From contig JALUUX010000039.1 of NCBI GenBank assembly GCA_027021145.1, positions 1-12,328 of the forward strand: a stretch of DNA of 12,328 nt. Reading direction: 5' to 3'. Both the position numbers and the translations under genes were made by a program. The notes under the pieces are model-generated. The model did no database searches. It was not told the origin of the DNA and worked only from the letters and a program-made list of their open reading frames with translations. Positions 6,428 to 12,328 of this stretch are shown one piece after another (the first letter of the stretch is position 1; every line of letters starts with the position of its first letter). The DNA comes from Candidatus Shapirobacteria bacterium. Its GTDB lineage: Bacteria > Patescibacteriota > Microgenomatia > UBA12405 > JAHJSD01.

Positions 6428-7205
6428 ATTTCCCCAACAGGTCATTGATTTTGACTCTTAAAATTTCTTTGGCCATCTCTCTTGATTCTTTAATGAAGTT
6501 TTTCTGTTTTCCTTGAGAAATGTCTCGGTCTTGCCAGTTAACTTCAACCTCTTTAATCTTATAACCCAGCTTTTGAGCAATAAAAAGAAGTTCGACATCA
6601 AAGGCAGAGACTCGCCAGCCCTTCACTTCTTTATCCAACTCTTGGAAGAATTGTAATTTGGGAAAAATTTTTAAGGCCGCTTCTCTTCTCAAAGCCTTAA
6701 AACCACATTGGGTGTCGATAATATTTCTTAAGAGAAGTAGCCTTCTTCCAGTTAAAAACGAGAGAGCCATAACTTTTCTCAACCAAGGAGCATCTTTCCT
6801 GGTCTTACCTCGAGAACCAATGACAATATCAAACCCTTTCTCAAACCAAGGAAGAAGTTTTTCCACTTCTTTAATTGGTGTTGATTGATCCATGTCAGTA
6901 AAAAGAATTACCTCTCCCTTAGCTGCCTCTATCCCTTTCCAAACTGCCCAGGGTTTTCCTCCATGTTTGTTTTTTAACACTCTAAAACCAGGGTGCCTTT
7001 GAGCAAATTTAGTGGCTATTTCAAGACTCTTGTCGGAAGAACCGTCATCAGAAATGATCACCTCCCAGGGATATTCCTGCTCTTTCAAGTAAGACCAAAC
7101 CTCTTTGAGGACTCCTTGATTAAGGTTCTCTTCTTCGTTATAACAAGGAATTACTACTGAGAGTCTAATATTCTTTGATTTTTCCCTTGAATTTTTCTTC
7201 TTCAT
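6417..7205 (-). CDS. GT2 polyprenyl-phosphate sugar synthase (DPM1/ALG5-like)
   Basis: This 262-residue cytoplasmic-face enzyme has a basic N-terminus and a GT-A fold: LSVVIPCYNEEENL (15-28), nucleotide-binding DDGSSD (53-58), GKPWAVWKGIEAAKG (83-97), the metal-binding DMDQSTP (104-110), and IDTQCGFKALR (163-173) followed by FDVELLFIA (202-210). These are the motifs of dolichyl-phosphate mannose/glucose synthases (DPM1, ALG5 and bacterial relatives), which transfer a sugar from GDP- or UDP-sugar to a polyprenyl phosphate. No C-terminal membrane helices are present, so it is the soluble or peripheral class. The gene begins three bases after the stop of the upstream GT-C gene and its end overlaps the ArnT-like gene, placing the donor-making enzyme between two probable users. 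The sugar cannot be read from sequence. No strong ribosome binding site is seen, so coupling is likely. Confidence 0.88.
   Translation of the reverse strand: MKKKNSREKSKNIRLSVVIPCYNEEENLNQGVLKEVWSYLKEQEYPWEVIISDDGSSDKSLEIATKFAQRHPGFRVLKNKHGGKPWAVWKGIEAAKGEVILFTDMDQSTPIKEVEKLLPWFEKGFDIVIGSRGKTRKDAPWLRKVMALSFLTGRRLLLLRNIIDTQCGFKALRREAALKIFPKLQFFQELDKEVKGWRVSAFDVELLFIAQKLGYKIKEVEVNWQDRDISQGKQKNFIKESREMAKEILRVKINDLLGKYED
6432..6435 (-). promoter_or_regulatory. Ribosome binding site fixing the start of the ArnT-like gene
   Basis: GGGG on the minus strand lies four bases before the ATG at 6427, within the last codons of the GT2 gene. No comparable site precedes the in-frame ATG at 6445, so this decides the start. 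Confidence 0.55.
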
Positions 7206-7208
7206 TTT

Positions 7209-8687
7209 TTACTCGTTTTTTCTAATCCTTCTTTCAACTCCAATTCCTCCAAACCTTGCCTCTGCTTCGATTTTACCAATTCCTGCTTGTCTTTCCAACC
7301 AGACCTGTAAACGCTCTGGATGGGGCGGATCAACCTCCCAAATCGTGTAAAGCCGTGCCACCATCTCTTGAGTTGGCTGACAATTTAATCTACCACCATA
7401 CCAAGACCAAAGATAGTCCCAGGCATAAGGAATCACTGGTGGAACATAAATATCAACATTAAAAGATTCACCTTGAGTATCATTACAAATCCATTCAATT
7501 GCCTGTTTTTGATTTCCCAAAGAAATATGTTCTGGACCATCAACGCCAGCAGAAAGATAGTTCCTTATTAAGACGCCGTTTTGCCAGAGAAAGTAACTAC
7601 TAAAAGCTAACATGGCTATCATTGGTAGTTGGGCCAAAACAGAAGCAAAGAGTAAGATAAAAACAGGGAAGAAGCCAGTCAAGTAATAATCATAGAGATG
7701 GCCGTAATTACCAACAAAAAAGAAAAGAAAAACTAATGGGGTTAACCAAAAGATAAAAACTAAACTTAAAAACTTATTTTTACCGATTAAAAGACGGTAA
7801 AAAAGATAAAAAAGCCAGAGAAAACCAACCAACCCAGGCAATTTCAAATTAGGATCTAAGTGAGCAAAGAAGGCCCGATAATACCAGACTAATCGTTGGT
7901 CAATAATTTTTCCCGTCGGTATCGCCCAGCTCTGACCAGTCTCAGTGTTAACCTTGCCAGTAAAGAAACCCAATAAATTGCGGGTCATCAGGAAGTTGTT
8001 CTTTATTTCAAAAGCCAATTGGGGTAAAAGCGACAGCCCAAAAATCAATATTCCTAGCCAAAAATATTTCTGCTTAAGGATACTTCTAATCTCGATCTTA
8101 AACAGCCAAATGAGAAAGAAAAGGGCTGGAAAATAAAAAACGGCACTGGCTGCTTCCAGTTGGACGCTAATGGCCAAACAGGCAAAAACAACCGGTAGCC
8201 ATTTCTGTTTTTTGTTTGCCAGCCACTCTCCCAGTCCCCAAAGCAAAATCACGGTAAAGAAAGGCAGCGGCGAGGGATTAGAAAACCAGCGAGCCGAACG
8301 AATCAACCAGTAAGAAAAAGCCCAAAAAAATGCCGCTAAAAAACCAACTCTTCGAGAAAAAAACTTCTTGCCAATCAAATAAAGCAAAACAATGGTAAAA
8401 GAATCAATCAAGCCAATAAAGGCGGCAGCAATGGCCGGATCTCCTCTTCCCAACCAATAAAATGGGGCAATAAAATAAAACCAAAAGGGACCCAAGAAAA
8501 TACCGGAAAGCCCAGTTGTTGGTCCAATCGCCGGCAAGTCTCTAAGGGTCAAAATATCAACCGTCTTCAATGCATCCCGCCCTTGATCATAATAAAACCC
8601 CAAGAGATCACTTTGTCGATAAATTCGGAGAAACAACCCTAGAAGCCAAAGCAGACCAACAATAACGAAATCCCTTTTCTTTCTCAT
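7209..8687 (-). CDS. GT-C membrane glycosyltransferase (GT39-like, DQGRD type)
   Basis: This 492-residue protein has one membrane helix (about 6-22), a loop with FYYDQGRDALKTVDIL (Asp34, Asp38), then IGPTTGLSGIFLGPFWFYFIAP (55-76) and about ten further hydrophobic segments, ending in a soluble C-terminal domain of roughly 110 residues with two Cys and several Trp. The layout fits the PMT_2 family, with first-loop acidic residues as the probable catalytic site. The same D-Q-G-R-D and I-G-P-x-T...L-G-P-x-x-x-Y pattern occurs in the gene at 9806-11308, so the two are paralogues. It likely uses a polyprenyl-phosphate sugar, perhaps from the GT2 three bases downstream. The ATG at 8687 has CAGGG directly against it, an unusually short spacing, and the gene follows the DNA-glycosylase-like gene by only 10 bases. 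Acceptor unknown. Confidence 0.83.
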   Translation of the reverse strand: MRKKRDFVIVGLLWLLGLFLRIYRQSDLLGFYYDQGRDALKTVDILTLRDLPAIGPTTGLSGIFLGPFWFYFIAPFYWLGRGDPAIAAAFIGLIDSFTIVLLYLIGKKFFSRRVGFLAAFFWAFSYWLIRSARWFSNPSPLPFFTVILLWGLGEWLANKKQKWLPVVFACLAISVQLEAASAVFYFPALFFLIWLFKIEIRSILKQKYFWLGILIFGLSLLPQLAFEIKNNFLMTRNLLGFFTGKVNTETGQSWAIPTGKIIDQRLVWYYRAFFAHLDPNLKLPGLVGFLWLFYLFYRLLIGKNKFLSLVFIFWLTPLVFLFFFVGNYGHLYDYYLTGFFPVFILLFASVLAQLPMIAMLAFSSYFLWQNGVLIRNYLSAGVDGPEHISLGNQKQAIEWICNDTQGESFNVDIYVPPVIPYAWDYLWSWYGGRLNCQPTQEMVARLYTIWEVDPPHPERLQVWLERQAGIGKIEAEARFGGIGVERRIRKNE

Positions 8688-8697
8688 CCCTGAAATT

Positions 8698-9441
8698 TTA
8701 ATACGATCGCATTAAATTTTCTTTATTGAGACTTTGCATACTGCCCCAAATCCAAAATGCCCGGTCGAATTCGAGCCAGGAAATCCCGGCTTGACGACAA
8801 GCTTTTTTCCAAATTTCAGCCACCTTCCCTCGATTTTGTCTTTGATAGTCTTGTTTGCCAATAAAACCCCACTGGTAAGTGAGACGTAATTTATGACGAT
8901 CAATCGGCATTAGCACTTGATCAATGTCCGGATACTCCAAACTAAATGTATTAACTACACTCCTAAAGAAAAGATGGCCAGTCTTTTTGCCAAATCCGCG
9001 GAAAAGATAAATATTCTCAAGCACCTTTAAAGCAGATCTCTCTTTAAAAATTCTCAACACCCTTCCCTCGAAACGCTCCAGGAGGAGCTGACAATTTGAG
9101 GACCAGCGAATCGCTGCTTCATTAGGAAAACGAACGTGAAGATAAGCAAGAAGAAGGGAGGCTAACTTTTCTTTGCGATTTTCAAAACCAGCCAGAATCT
9201 CCGGCTGGAGAAACTCAGGATCGTCAGCAAATAACTTCTGTGCTCCGCGATAAAGAATGGTAGACTTCATCCCATAGTCTAAAACTGAGGTTAGAAAAAG
9301 AAACATCGCCTTTTGATCCTTGTTTAAATTCTGGGGCACCCAATCTTCAATATTAATCCGCTGGCGAAAAACGCCCTTTCGGGCTCGAAAGGCAGCAACT
9401 AAAACTTCAACCGCCTGAGTCGGCGAACTAAAGCGAGTCAT
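8698..9441 (-). CDS. Helix-hairpin-helix DNA glycosylase-like protein (AGOG/OGG-like)
   Basis: This 247-residue soluble, mostly alpha-helical, basic protein carries FRGFGKKTGHLFFRSV (148-162), which fits the helix-hairpin-helix of HhH-GPD base-excision glycosylases, with Lys153 at the place of the catalytic lysine of OGG1 (G-x-G-x-K). Asp181 in MPIDRHKLRL fits the invariant Asp in P-[IV]-D-x-H. The Lys-to-Asp spacing is 28 residues, longer than in OGG1 (19) and closer to archaeal 8-oxoguanine glycosylase AGOG (32), from what I recall of those families. The expected activity is removal of an oxidised base such as 8-oxoguanine with strand nicking. Overall similarity is low, so assignment rests on these two motifs; a queuosine-salvage-type nucleosidase of related fold is an alternative. 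It follows the alkyltransferase gene after a 63-base gap and precedes a GT-C gene by 10 bases. No clear ribosome binding site. Confidence 0.6.
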   Translation of the reverse strand: MTRFSSPTQAVEVLVAAFRARKGVFRQRINIEDWVPQNLNKDQKAMFLFLTSVLDYGMKSTILYRGAQKLFADDPEFLQPEILAGFENRKEKLASLLLAYLHVRFPNEAAIRWSSNCQLLLERFEGRVLRIFKERSALKVLENIYLFRGFGKKTGHLFFRSVVNTFSLEYPDIDQVLMPIDRHKLRLTYQWGFIGKQDYQRQNRGKVAEIWKKACRQAGISWLEFDRAFWIWGSMQSLNKENLMRSY

Positions 9442-9504
9442 TTTTCAGAGTTTAACACAATCTAAATCTAATAATTCAATCCCTGATCTTATCGACAAAA
9501 AACT

Positions 9505-9822
9505 TTAAGTGTTTTTGAAATTAAAAGCAAAGAATTGGTCTTTTGCTACTCGCCGGGGGCCAACAAACTTGACTCCATCGACCAGCAACCGCGCTCTCTG
9601 TCCCTCCATTCCACCAAACTTATAACCGGTCGCCAAAGTGCCATCACTGCGAACTACTTTAAAACAGGGAATTTTGGGATCATTATTTTGATGAAGCCAC
9701 TTGCCCACAGCCCGCGGCGAGATCCCCAGGATTAACCCCAGACTTTTGTAACTAACCACTTTGCCCGGTGGAATCTGTCTGAGAAGCTTAAAAAGGAGTC
9801 GCTCTTTATCTTTGTTGACCAT
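9505..9822 (-). CDS. MGMT-family DNA alkyltransferase domain protein with PCFK active site
   Basis: This 105-residue protein consists only of the DNA-binding/active-site domain of O6-alkylguanine-DNA alkyltransferases. Visible landmarks are IPPGKVVSYKSLG (17-29, with the conserved Tyr25), SPRAVGKWLHQN (35-46, Arg38 as the nucleotide-flipping arginine finger), IPCFKVVRSDG (51-61) and a C-terminal GG...R...LL...GV segment. Cys53 is in the place of the alkyl-accepting cysteine, so it is not a typical Trp-containing alkyltransferase-like (ATL) protein. However, the canonical PCHR is PCFK: the His that helps activate the Cys is replaced by Phe. It may repair O6-alkylguanine with altered activity, or bind lesions like an ATL. 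The N-terminal Ada/Ogt domain is absent, as in many short members. Its start overlaps the GT-C gene upstream by 17 bases, so it is probably co-transcribed. Confidence 0.85.
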   Translation of the reverse strand: MVNKDKERLLFKLLRQIPPGKVVSYKSLGLILGISPRAVGKWLHQNNDPKIPCFKVVRSDGTLATGYKFGGMEGQRARLLVDGVKFVGPRRVAKDQFFAFNFKNT

Positions 9823-11308
9823 CTAGTCTAGACTTGGTCAAAATTAAAACTTTAGTGTCAAAGACAAAAAACCTTTCTGCCACTCTCCAGGGAGCGCCAC
9901 TTTGAACCTCCCAGATGTCAGTTTTAACTGGGTCGGGGTAGCGAGTAGGATCTTCCCAAACAATAAAAAGAGCCTTGGCCTGAGGATACTGGTCAATCCT
10001 AAGAGGTTTTTGGGGACAATCTTTAAGCAAGAAATAACGATAGGCTAAAGCGCGGAAATCGTTATAACTAGCTAAATTAACCAAATTATAACCGGTCAAT
10101 TCCTCTTCCTGAACTCTTCGACAAATTGCCTGGGCCACCAACTTGGCTCGCTTAAATTGGTAGACTGGCTGCCATCGCCCATGCCAATTAGATAGGCTTA
10201 AATACAAAAATAGTGTCGCTGTCGGCAGGAATAAGGCAAGATTGAGATAGGAAATAGAAGTGGCTAAGAACAAAATTGCTGCCGGCCAAAGAAAGCCGTA
10301 ATAGTGAGCATAAACATGCTGCTTATAATTCGCCAACCCCAAAAGACCCACTAATAACCAAGCACCAATTAGCATCATTGCCCTATTCTTCCTTTCTCGC
10401 CACAATGCGAGCAAAATCAGAGGCAAAACAATGTAGGCTGGACGCCAAAAATCTTGCCGGACTAAAAGTTGGGCATAAAGTTGATTAAAAATTTCCGGTA
10501 ATTTAAAGAAGCCCTTATAAAATTTGAAGTTTACGGTTGTTTGACGAATGGTGAAAAATTGTTTAAAGGCATTAAGATTAGCAAAATTGTGCCTAAGATC
10601 GAACAAGGCCAATGGTGACATCAAAACAAAGAAAATAAGAATACTGAATATTGAATACTGAATACTGAATTGAGGAAGGTTATTCTTCTTGCTTTTCAGC
10701 CAAGCCAAAAACAAAAAGATGCCAACAACGGGAAAGAGAAGTAGTCCTAAATAATGGGAATTTAAAACCATTGCCAAAGAGAGGGCCAATAAAAGCATTC
10801 TCTTGTACTCGCCTTTTTGCCAAATCCGCCAAACAAGCCAAATACTCAAGAGGGCAAAAAACGGCATAATGTTAGGATTCCAGGAAAAAATCGAATAATA
10901 AATAACCACTGGCGAAACAGCCATCAGTAAAGCAGCCATCAACCCCACTTTCTCATCAAACCACTCTCGACCAACTCTCCAAATTAACCAGACGGTTGCC
11001 AGGCCAAAGAGAGCAACCATGATCGCTGGACCAACTGGGTTGAGGTTAGCCAACAATAAAAAGGGGGCCATTAAATAGTAGTACCAAGGACCCAAATACA
11101 TATTACCGACCGAGGTTTGGGGACCAATAAACATTAAATCACCTTGGGTCAAAAAACGACGAACAATAATGACATCTCTCCCTTGATCACCAAGAAATTC
11201 CATATAGGAGGGAAGGCGATAAAACCGGAGAAAGGCAGCTAAAATTAAAATGACCCAAAAAAGCCAAAACTGTTTTTTTAAACCAACTCCCTGAACTAAT
11301 GCCTTCAT
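9806..11308 (-). CDS. GT-C membrane glycosyltransferase (GT39-like, DQGRD type, paralogue)
   Basis: The protein is 500 residues from the ATG at 11308; an in-frame GTG two codons earlier (11314) is possible and neither has a strong ribosome binding site. A first membrane helix is followed by MEFLGDQGRDVIIVRRFL (first-loop Asp41 and Asp45 in this numbering) and IGPQTSVGNMYLGPWYYYLMAP, then about ten hydrophobic segments and a soluble C-terminal domain of about 120 residues. These are PMT_2-type GT-C features and match the paralogue at 7209-8687 motif for motif. It is expected to transfer sugar from a polyprenyl-phosphate donor on the outer face of the membrane. It follows the GT2 gene at 11332-12060 by about 20 bases, suggesting that pair acts as donor maker and user. 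A short heptamer tract in mid-gene encodes FSIQYSIFSI just before a membrane helix. Its end overlaps the alkyltransferase start. Confidence 0.83.
   Translation of the reverse strand: MKALVQGVGLKKQFWLFWVILILAAFLRFYRLPSYMEFLGDQGRDVIIVRRFLTQGDLMFIGPQTSVGNMYLGPWYYYLMAPFLLLANLNPVGPAIMVALFGLATVWLIWRVGREWFDEKVGLMAALLMAVSPVVIYYSIFSWNPNIMPFFALLSIWLVWRIWQKGEYKRMLLLALSLAMVLNSHYLGLLLFPVVGIFLFLAWLKSKKNNLPQFSIQYSIFSILIFFVLMSPLALFDLRHNFANLNAFKQFFTIRQTTVNFKFYKGFFKLPEIFNQLYAQLLVRQDFWRPAYIVLPLILLALWRERKNRAMMLIGAWLLVGLLGLANYKQHVYAHYYGFLWPAAILFLATSISYLNLALFLPTATLFLYLSLSNWHGRWQPVYQFKRAKLVAQAICRRVQEEELTGYNLVNLASYNDFRALAYRYFLLKDCPQKPLRIDQYPQAKALFIVWEDPTRYPDPVKTDIWEVQSGAPWRVAERFFVFDTKVLILTKSRLDGQQR
10639..10671. repeat. 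Heptamer tract (GAATACT type) inside a GT-C gene
   Basis: Units GAATACT (10639), GAATATT (10646), GAATACT (10653) and GAATACT (10660), then a partial GAATT (10667), are spaced exactly 7 bases apart. On the coding strand they encode PQFSIQYSIFSI, a low-complexity stretch joining a Lys-rich loop to the next membrane helix. The reading frame is not disturbed. Confidence 0.85.
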
Positions 11309-11322
11309 CAACACTTTAATGA

Positions 11323-11336
11323 TTTAATATATTAAA
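11323..11336. repeat. 14-base perfect palindrome over a stop codon
   Basis: TTTAATATATTAAA is self-complementary and includes the TAA stop (11334-11332) of the GT2 gene, in the short junction before the GT-C gene. With the neighbouring TTTAATGA it shows a rough 7-base rhythm. An AT-only 14-mer can arise by chance in this composition, so function is doubtful. Confidence 0.5.
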
Positions 11337-12060
11337 GTCCAAGATTGAGCTTGAACCAGAAGCGAAACAGATCTTTAAAGCCAGATAAAACCACTTTAAG
11401 ACTGCTGCCGGTGGCTTCGCCTTCTTTTCGCGGATAATGACTGACCCCTTCTTCGACGATTTTAAAACCCGCTTTTTTTGCTTTAATCAAGAATTCAGAA
11501 GAAATAAATGGCCCTCGTTCTGATTCTAGCCGAGGAATAGCATCGATTACCTTCTTCTTAATTAACTTAAAACCACAGTCAATATCGCGCACCTTTAAAC
11601 CAAACAAGAGCCAAACGGCTAATTCCCAAAGCTTTGAGCCCAAAATCCGGTAGAATGGAACCTTTCTGCCCAAATAATAACCAATAACTAAGTCGGCCTT
11701 GGTTGCTTTTTGTTTCTGAATTAACTTCTTAATATCGCGAAAATCAAACTGTCCGTCAGAATCAGTAAAAGTAATCCATTGATATTTGGAGTTGTAAAAA
11801 CCGCTTTTTAGTGCCGCTCCATAACCTCGGTTGGGAGTATGAGTAATTAGTTTAATATCATACTGAGAATATTTCTTAATCAGCCTCTTAACTACCTGAC
11901 CAGTTCTGTCTTTACTTCCATCATCAATAACGATAATTTCCCATTTAGGAGTAATTTCCTCCAGAACTTTAATTGCCTTCTCTACCGTTGGACCAATATT
12001 CTTTTCCTCATTGTAGGCCGGAAAAAACACCGAAAGCTCAGGAATAAGATGTTTGGCCAT
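11332..12060 (-). CDS. GT2 polyprenyl-phosphate sugar synthase (DPM1-like), first gene of the minus-strand run
   Basis: This 242-residue GT-A enzyme shows LSVFFPAYNEEKNI (9-22), IDDGSKDRT (45-53), NRGYGAALKSGF (77-88), the metal-binding DSDGQFD (100-106), RDIDCGFKLIKK (158-169) and HYPRKEGEATGSS (208-220). The combination of D-S-D-G-Q-F, D-x-D-C-G-F-K and the late H-Y-x-R-x-x-G-x-[AS]-[TK] stretch is typical of the polyprenyl-phosphate mannose/glucose synthase branch of GT2. The product would be a membrane-bound polyprenyl-phosphate sugar made on the cytoplasmic side. It has no long C-terminal membrane helices, only a hydrophobic tail (about 223-242). It starts at the edge of a short divergent gap, so transcription of the run probably begins just upstream. 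The start codon follows TTTAAAA with no Shine-Dalgarno, and a heptamer tract occupies the leader. Donor sugar unknown. Confidence 0.88.
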   Translation of the reverse strand: MAKHLIPELSVFFPAYNEEKNIGPTVEKAIKVLEEITPKWEIIVIDDGSKDRTGQVVKRLIKKYSQYDIKLITHTPNRGYGAALKSGFYNSKYQWITFTDSDGQFDFRDIKKLIQKQKATKADLVIGYYLGRKVPFYRILGSKLWELAVWLLFGLKVRDIDCGFKLIKKKVIDAIPRLESERGPFISSEFLIKAKKAGFKIVEEGVSHYPRKEGEATGSSLKVVLSGFKDLFRFWFKLNLGL

Positions 12061-12128
12061 TTTTAAATCAAATTGAAAATTGGAATTTGAAAATTGAAAT
12101 TACTAGTTTATGTTATCATACCATTAAA
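12061..12128. promoter_or_regulatory. Divergent intergenic region, probable back-to-back promoters
   Basis: This 68-base gap separates the minus-strand run from the plus-strand membrane gene, so promoters for both must lie in or near it. On the plus strand TTGAAA (12087-12092) and TATGTT (12109-12114) are 16 bases apart. On the minus strand TATGAT (12120-12115) is a good -10 match but no convincing -35 box precedes it. The assignments are by eye only, and the repeat sequence itself creates TTGAAA-like hexamers. Confidence 0.4.
12072..12099. repeat. Heptamer tract (ATTGAAA type) in the divergent gap
   Basis: Units ATTGAAA (12072), ATTGGAA (12079), TTTGAAA (12086) and ATTGAAA (12093) have the G exactly every 7 bases. 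The tract fills the leader of the GT2 gene and resembles the TTGAAAA array at 6388-6415. Confidence 0.85.
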
Positions 12129-12328
12129 GTGAAAAAAATCGTTCTTCTCTGGTCAATTACTCTTATTAGTACCATTTTAGTCTGGCTGCCATTTTTTAGT
12201 CAGGGGAAAATGGATCGGGTTTTTGCCAACTACGATGGACCAAATTACATTGTGGTTGCCAAATGCTGGTATAGCAAAGAGTGCATCAGAAAAAATTTTT
12301 CTCTTCCTTTGCCGCTGGAATATTACCC
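12129..12328 (+). CDS. N-terminus of a GT-C-like membrane protein (cut by window edge)
   Basis: A frame opens at GTG 12129-12131 and stays open to the right edge, giving 66 codons. The product begins with VKK, then a strong hydrophobic segment (4-23), then a loop with FANYDGPNYIVVAKCWY (Asp36) and Cys46/Cys52. A Y-D-G-P-x-Y-x-V-x-A-K motif directly after the first membrane helix is a common opening of GT-C glycosyltransferase-like proteins, the Asp being the likely catalytic or metal-contacting residue. No better start is seen; no in-frame ATG precedes the membrane segment, and ATG at codon 28 would remove it. There is no Shine-Dalgarno, and the candidate -10 boxes are so close that the mRNA may be leaderless or nearly so. 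It is divergent from the main run but of the same functional type. The function of the rest cannot be judged. Confidence 0.65.
   Translation, partial: MKKIVLLWSITLISTILVWLPFFSQGKMDRVFANYDGPNYIVVAKCWYSKECIRKNFSLPLPLEYY

Noticed and set aside
6428..6445. Earlier ATG for the ArnT-like protein at 6445
   Set aside because: No ribosome binding site, adds six residues without family support and enlarges the overlap; the ATG at 6427 has GGGG upstream.
6658..6888. Plus-strand open frame inside the GT2 gene
   Set aside because: Antisense to a well-conserved enzyme with intact motifs.
7256..8136. Two plus-strand open frames (7256-7462 and 7945-8136) opposite the GT-C gene
   Set aside because: Antisense shadows of a continuous coding frame, with no motif or start signal.
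8712..8903. Second minus-strand frame overlapping the 3' part of the glycosylase-like gene
   Set aside because: Out of frame with the longer gene that carries the HhH motif; no family resemblance, so not a frameshifted part of it.
9535..9735. Plus-strand open frame opposite the alkyltransferase gene
   Set aside because: The minus-strand reading has the clear MGMT motifs; this one has none.
10276..10488. Plus-strand open frame opposite a GT-C gene
   Set aside because: Antisense shadow, no motif.

Overview
The window is AT-rich and densely packed. One long run of ten co-oriented minus-strand genes spans 12060 down to position 1, and the start of one divergent plus-strand gene lies at 12129-12328. 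Several neighbours overlap by 4 to about 30 bases or are only a few bases apart. TGA ends at least one gene, so the genetic code is standard. The mix of many polytopic GT-C-like proteins, a 6-pyruvoyl-tetrahydropterin-synthase-related membrane protein, polyprenyl-phosphate sugar synthases, a Wzx-like flippase and 7-bp repeats at gene junctions suggests a Candidate Phyla Radiation bacterium, perhaps Microgenomates. That placement is inference from gene content; there is no rRNA or ribosomal protein here to confirm it.

Layout, in transcription order of the minus-strand run: GT2 polyprenyl-phosphate sugar synthase (12060-11332); GT-C glycosyltransferase (11308-9806); MGMT-domain alkyltransferase (9822-9505); helix-hairpin-helix DNA glycosylase-like protein (9441-8698); GT-C glycosyltransferase (8687-7209); second GT2 (7205-6417); ArnT/PMT-like GT-C (6427-4856); a 136-base repeat-filled gap; PTPS-related membrane protein (4719-3019); Wzx-like flippase (3046-1589); and a further large membrane protein running off the left edge (1592-1). 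The divergent plus-strand gene is another GT-C-like membrane protein cut by the right edge.

Proposed cooperation: the two GT2 enzymes load sugars onto a polyprenyl phosphate on the cytoplasmic face, the flippase moves lipid-linked glycans or precursors across the membrane, and the GT-C proteins use polyprenyl-phosphate sugars outside the membrane to build surface glycan or glycosylate proteins. Two DNA-repair-like genes sit in the middle of this cassette, the first overlapping the glycosyltransferase before it.

The most unusual structure is a set of short tandem arrays that all have a 7-bp period but different unit sequences. They lie at gene junctions, over stop and start codons, in front of a gene where a unit supplies the ribosome binding site, and inside three membrane-protein genes. 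One intragenic array contains a GC-rich hairpin that keeps the 7-bp phase. No rRNA, tRNA, CRISPR array, transposase or gene-free stretch over 300 bases was seen.
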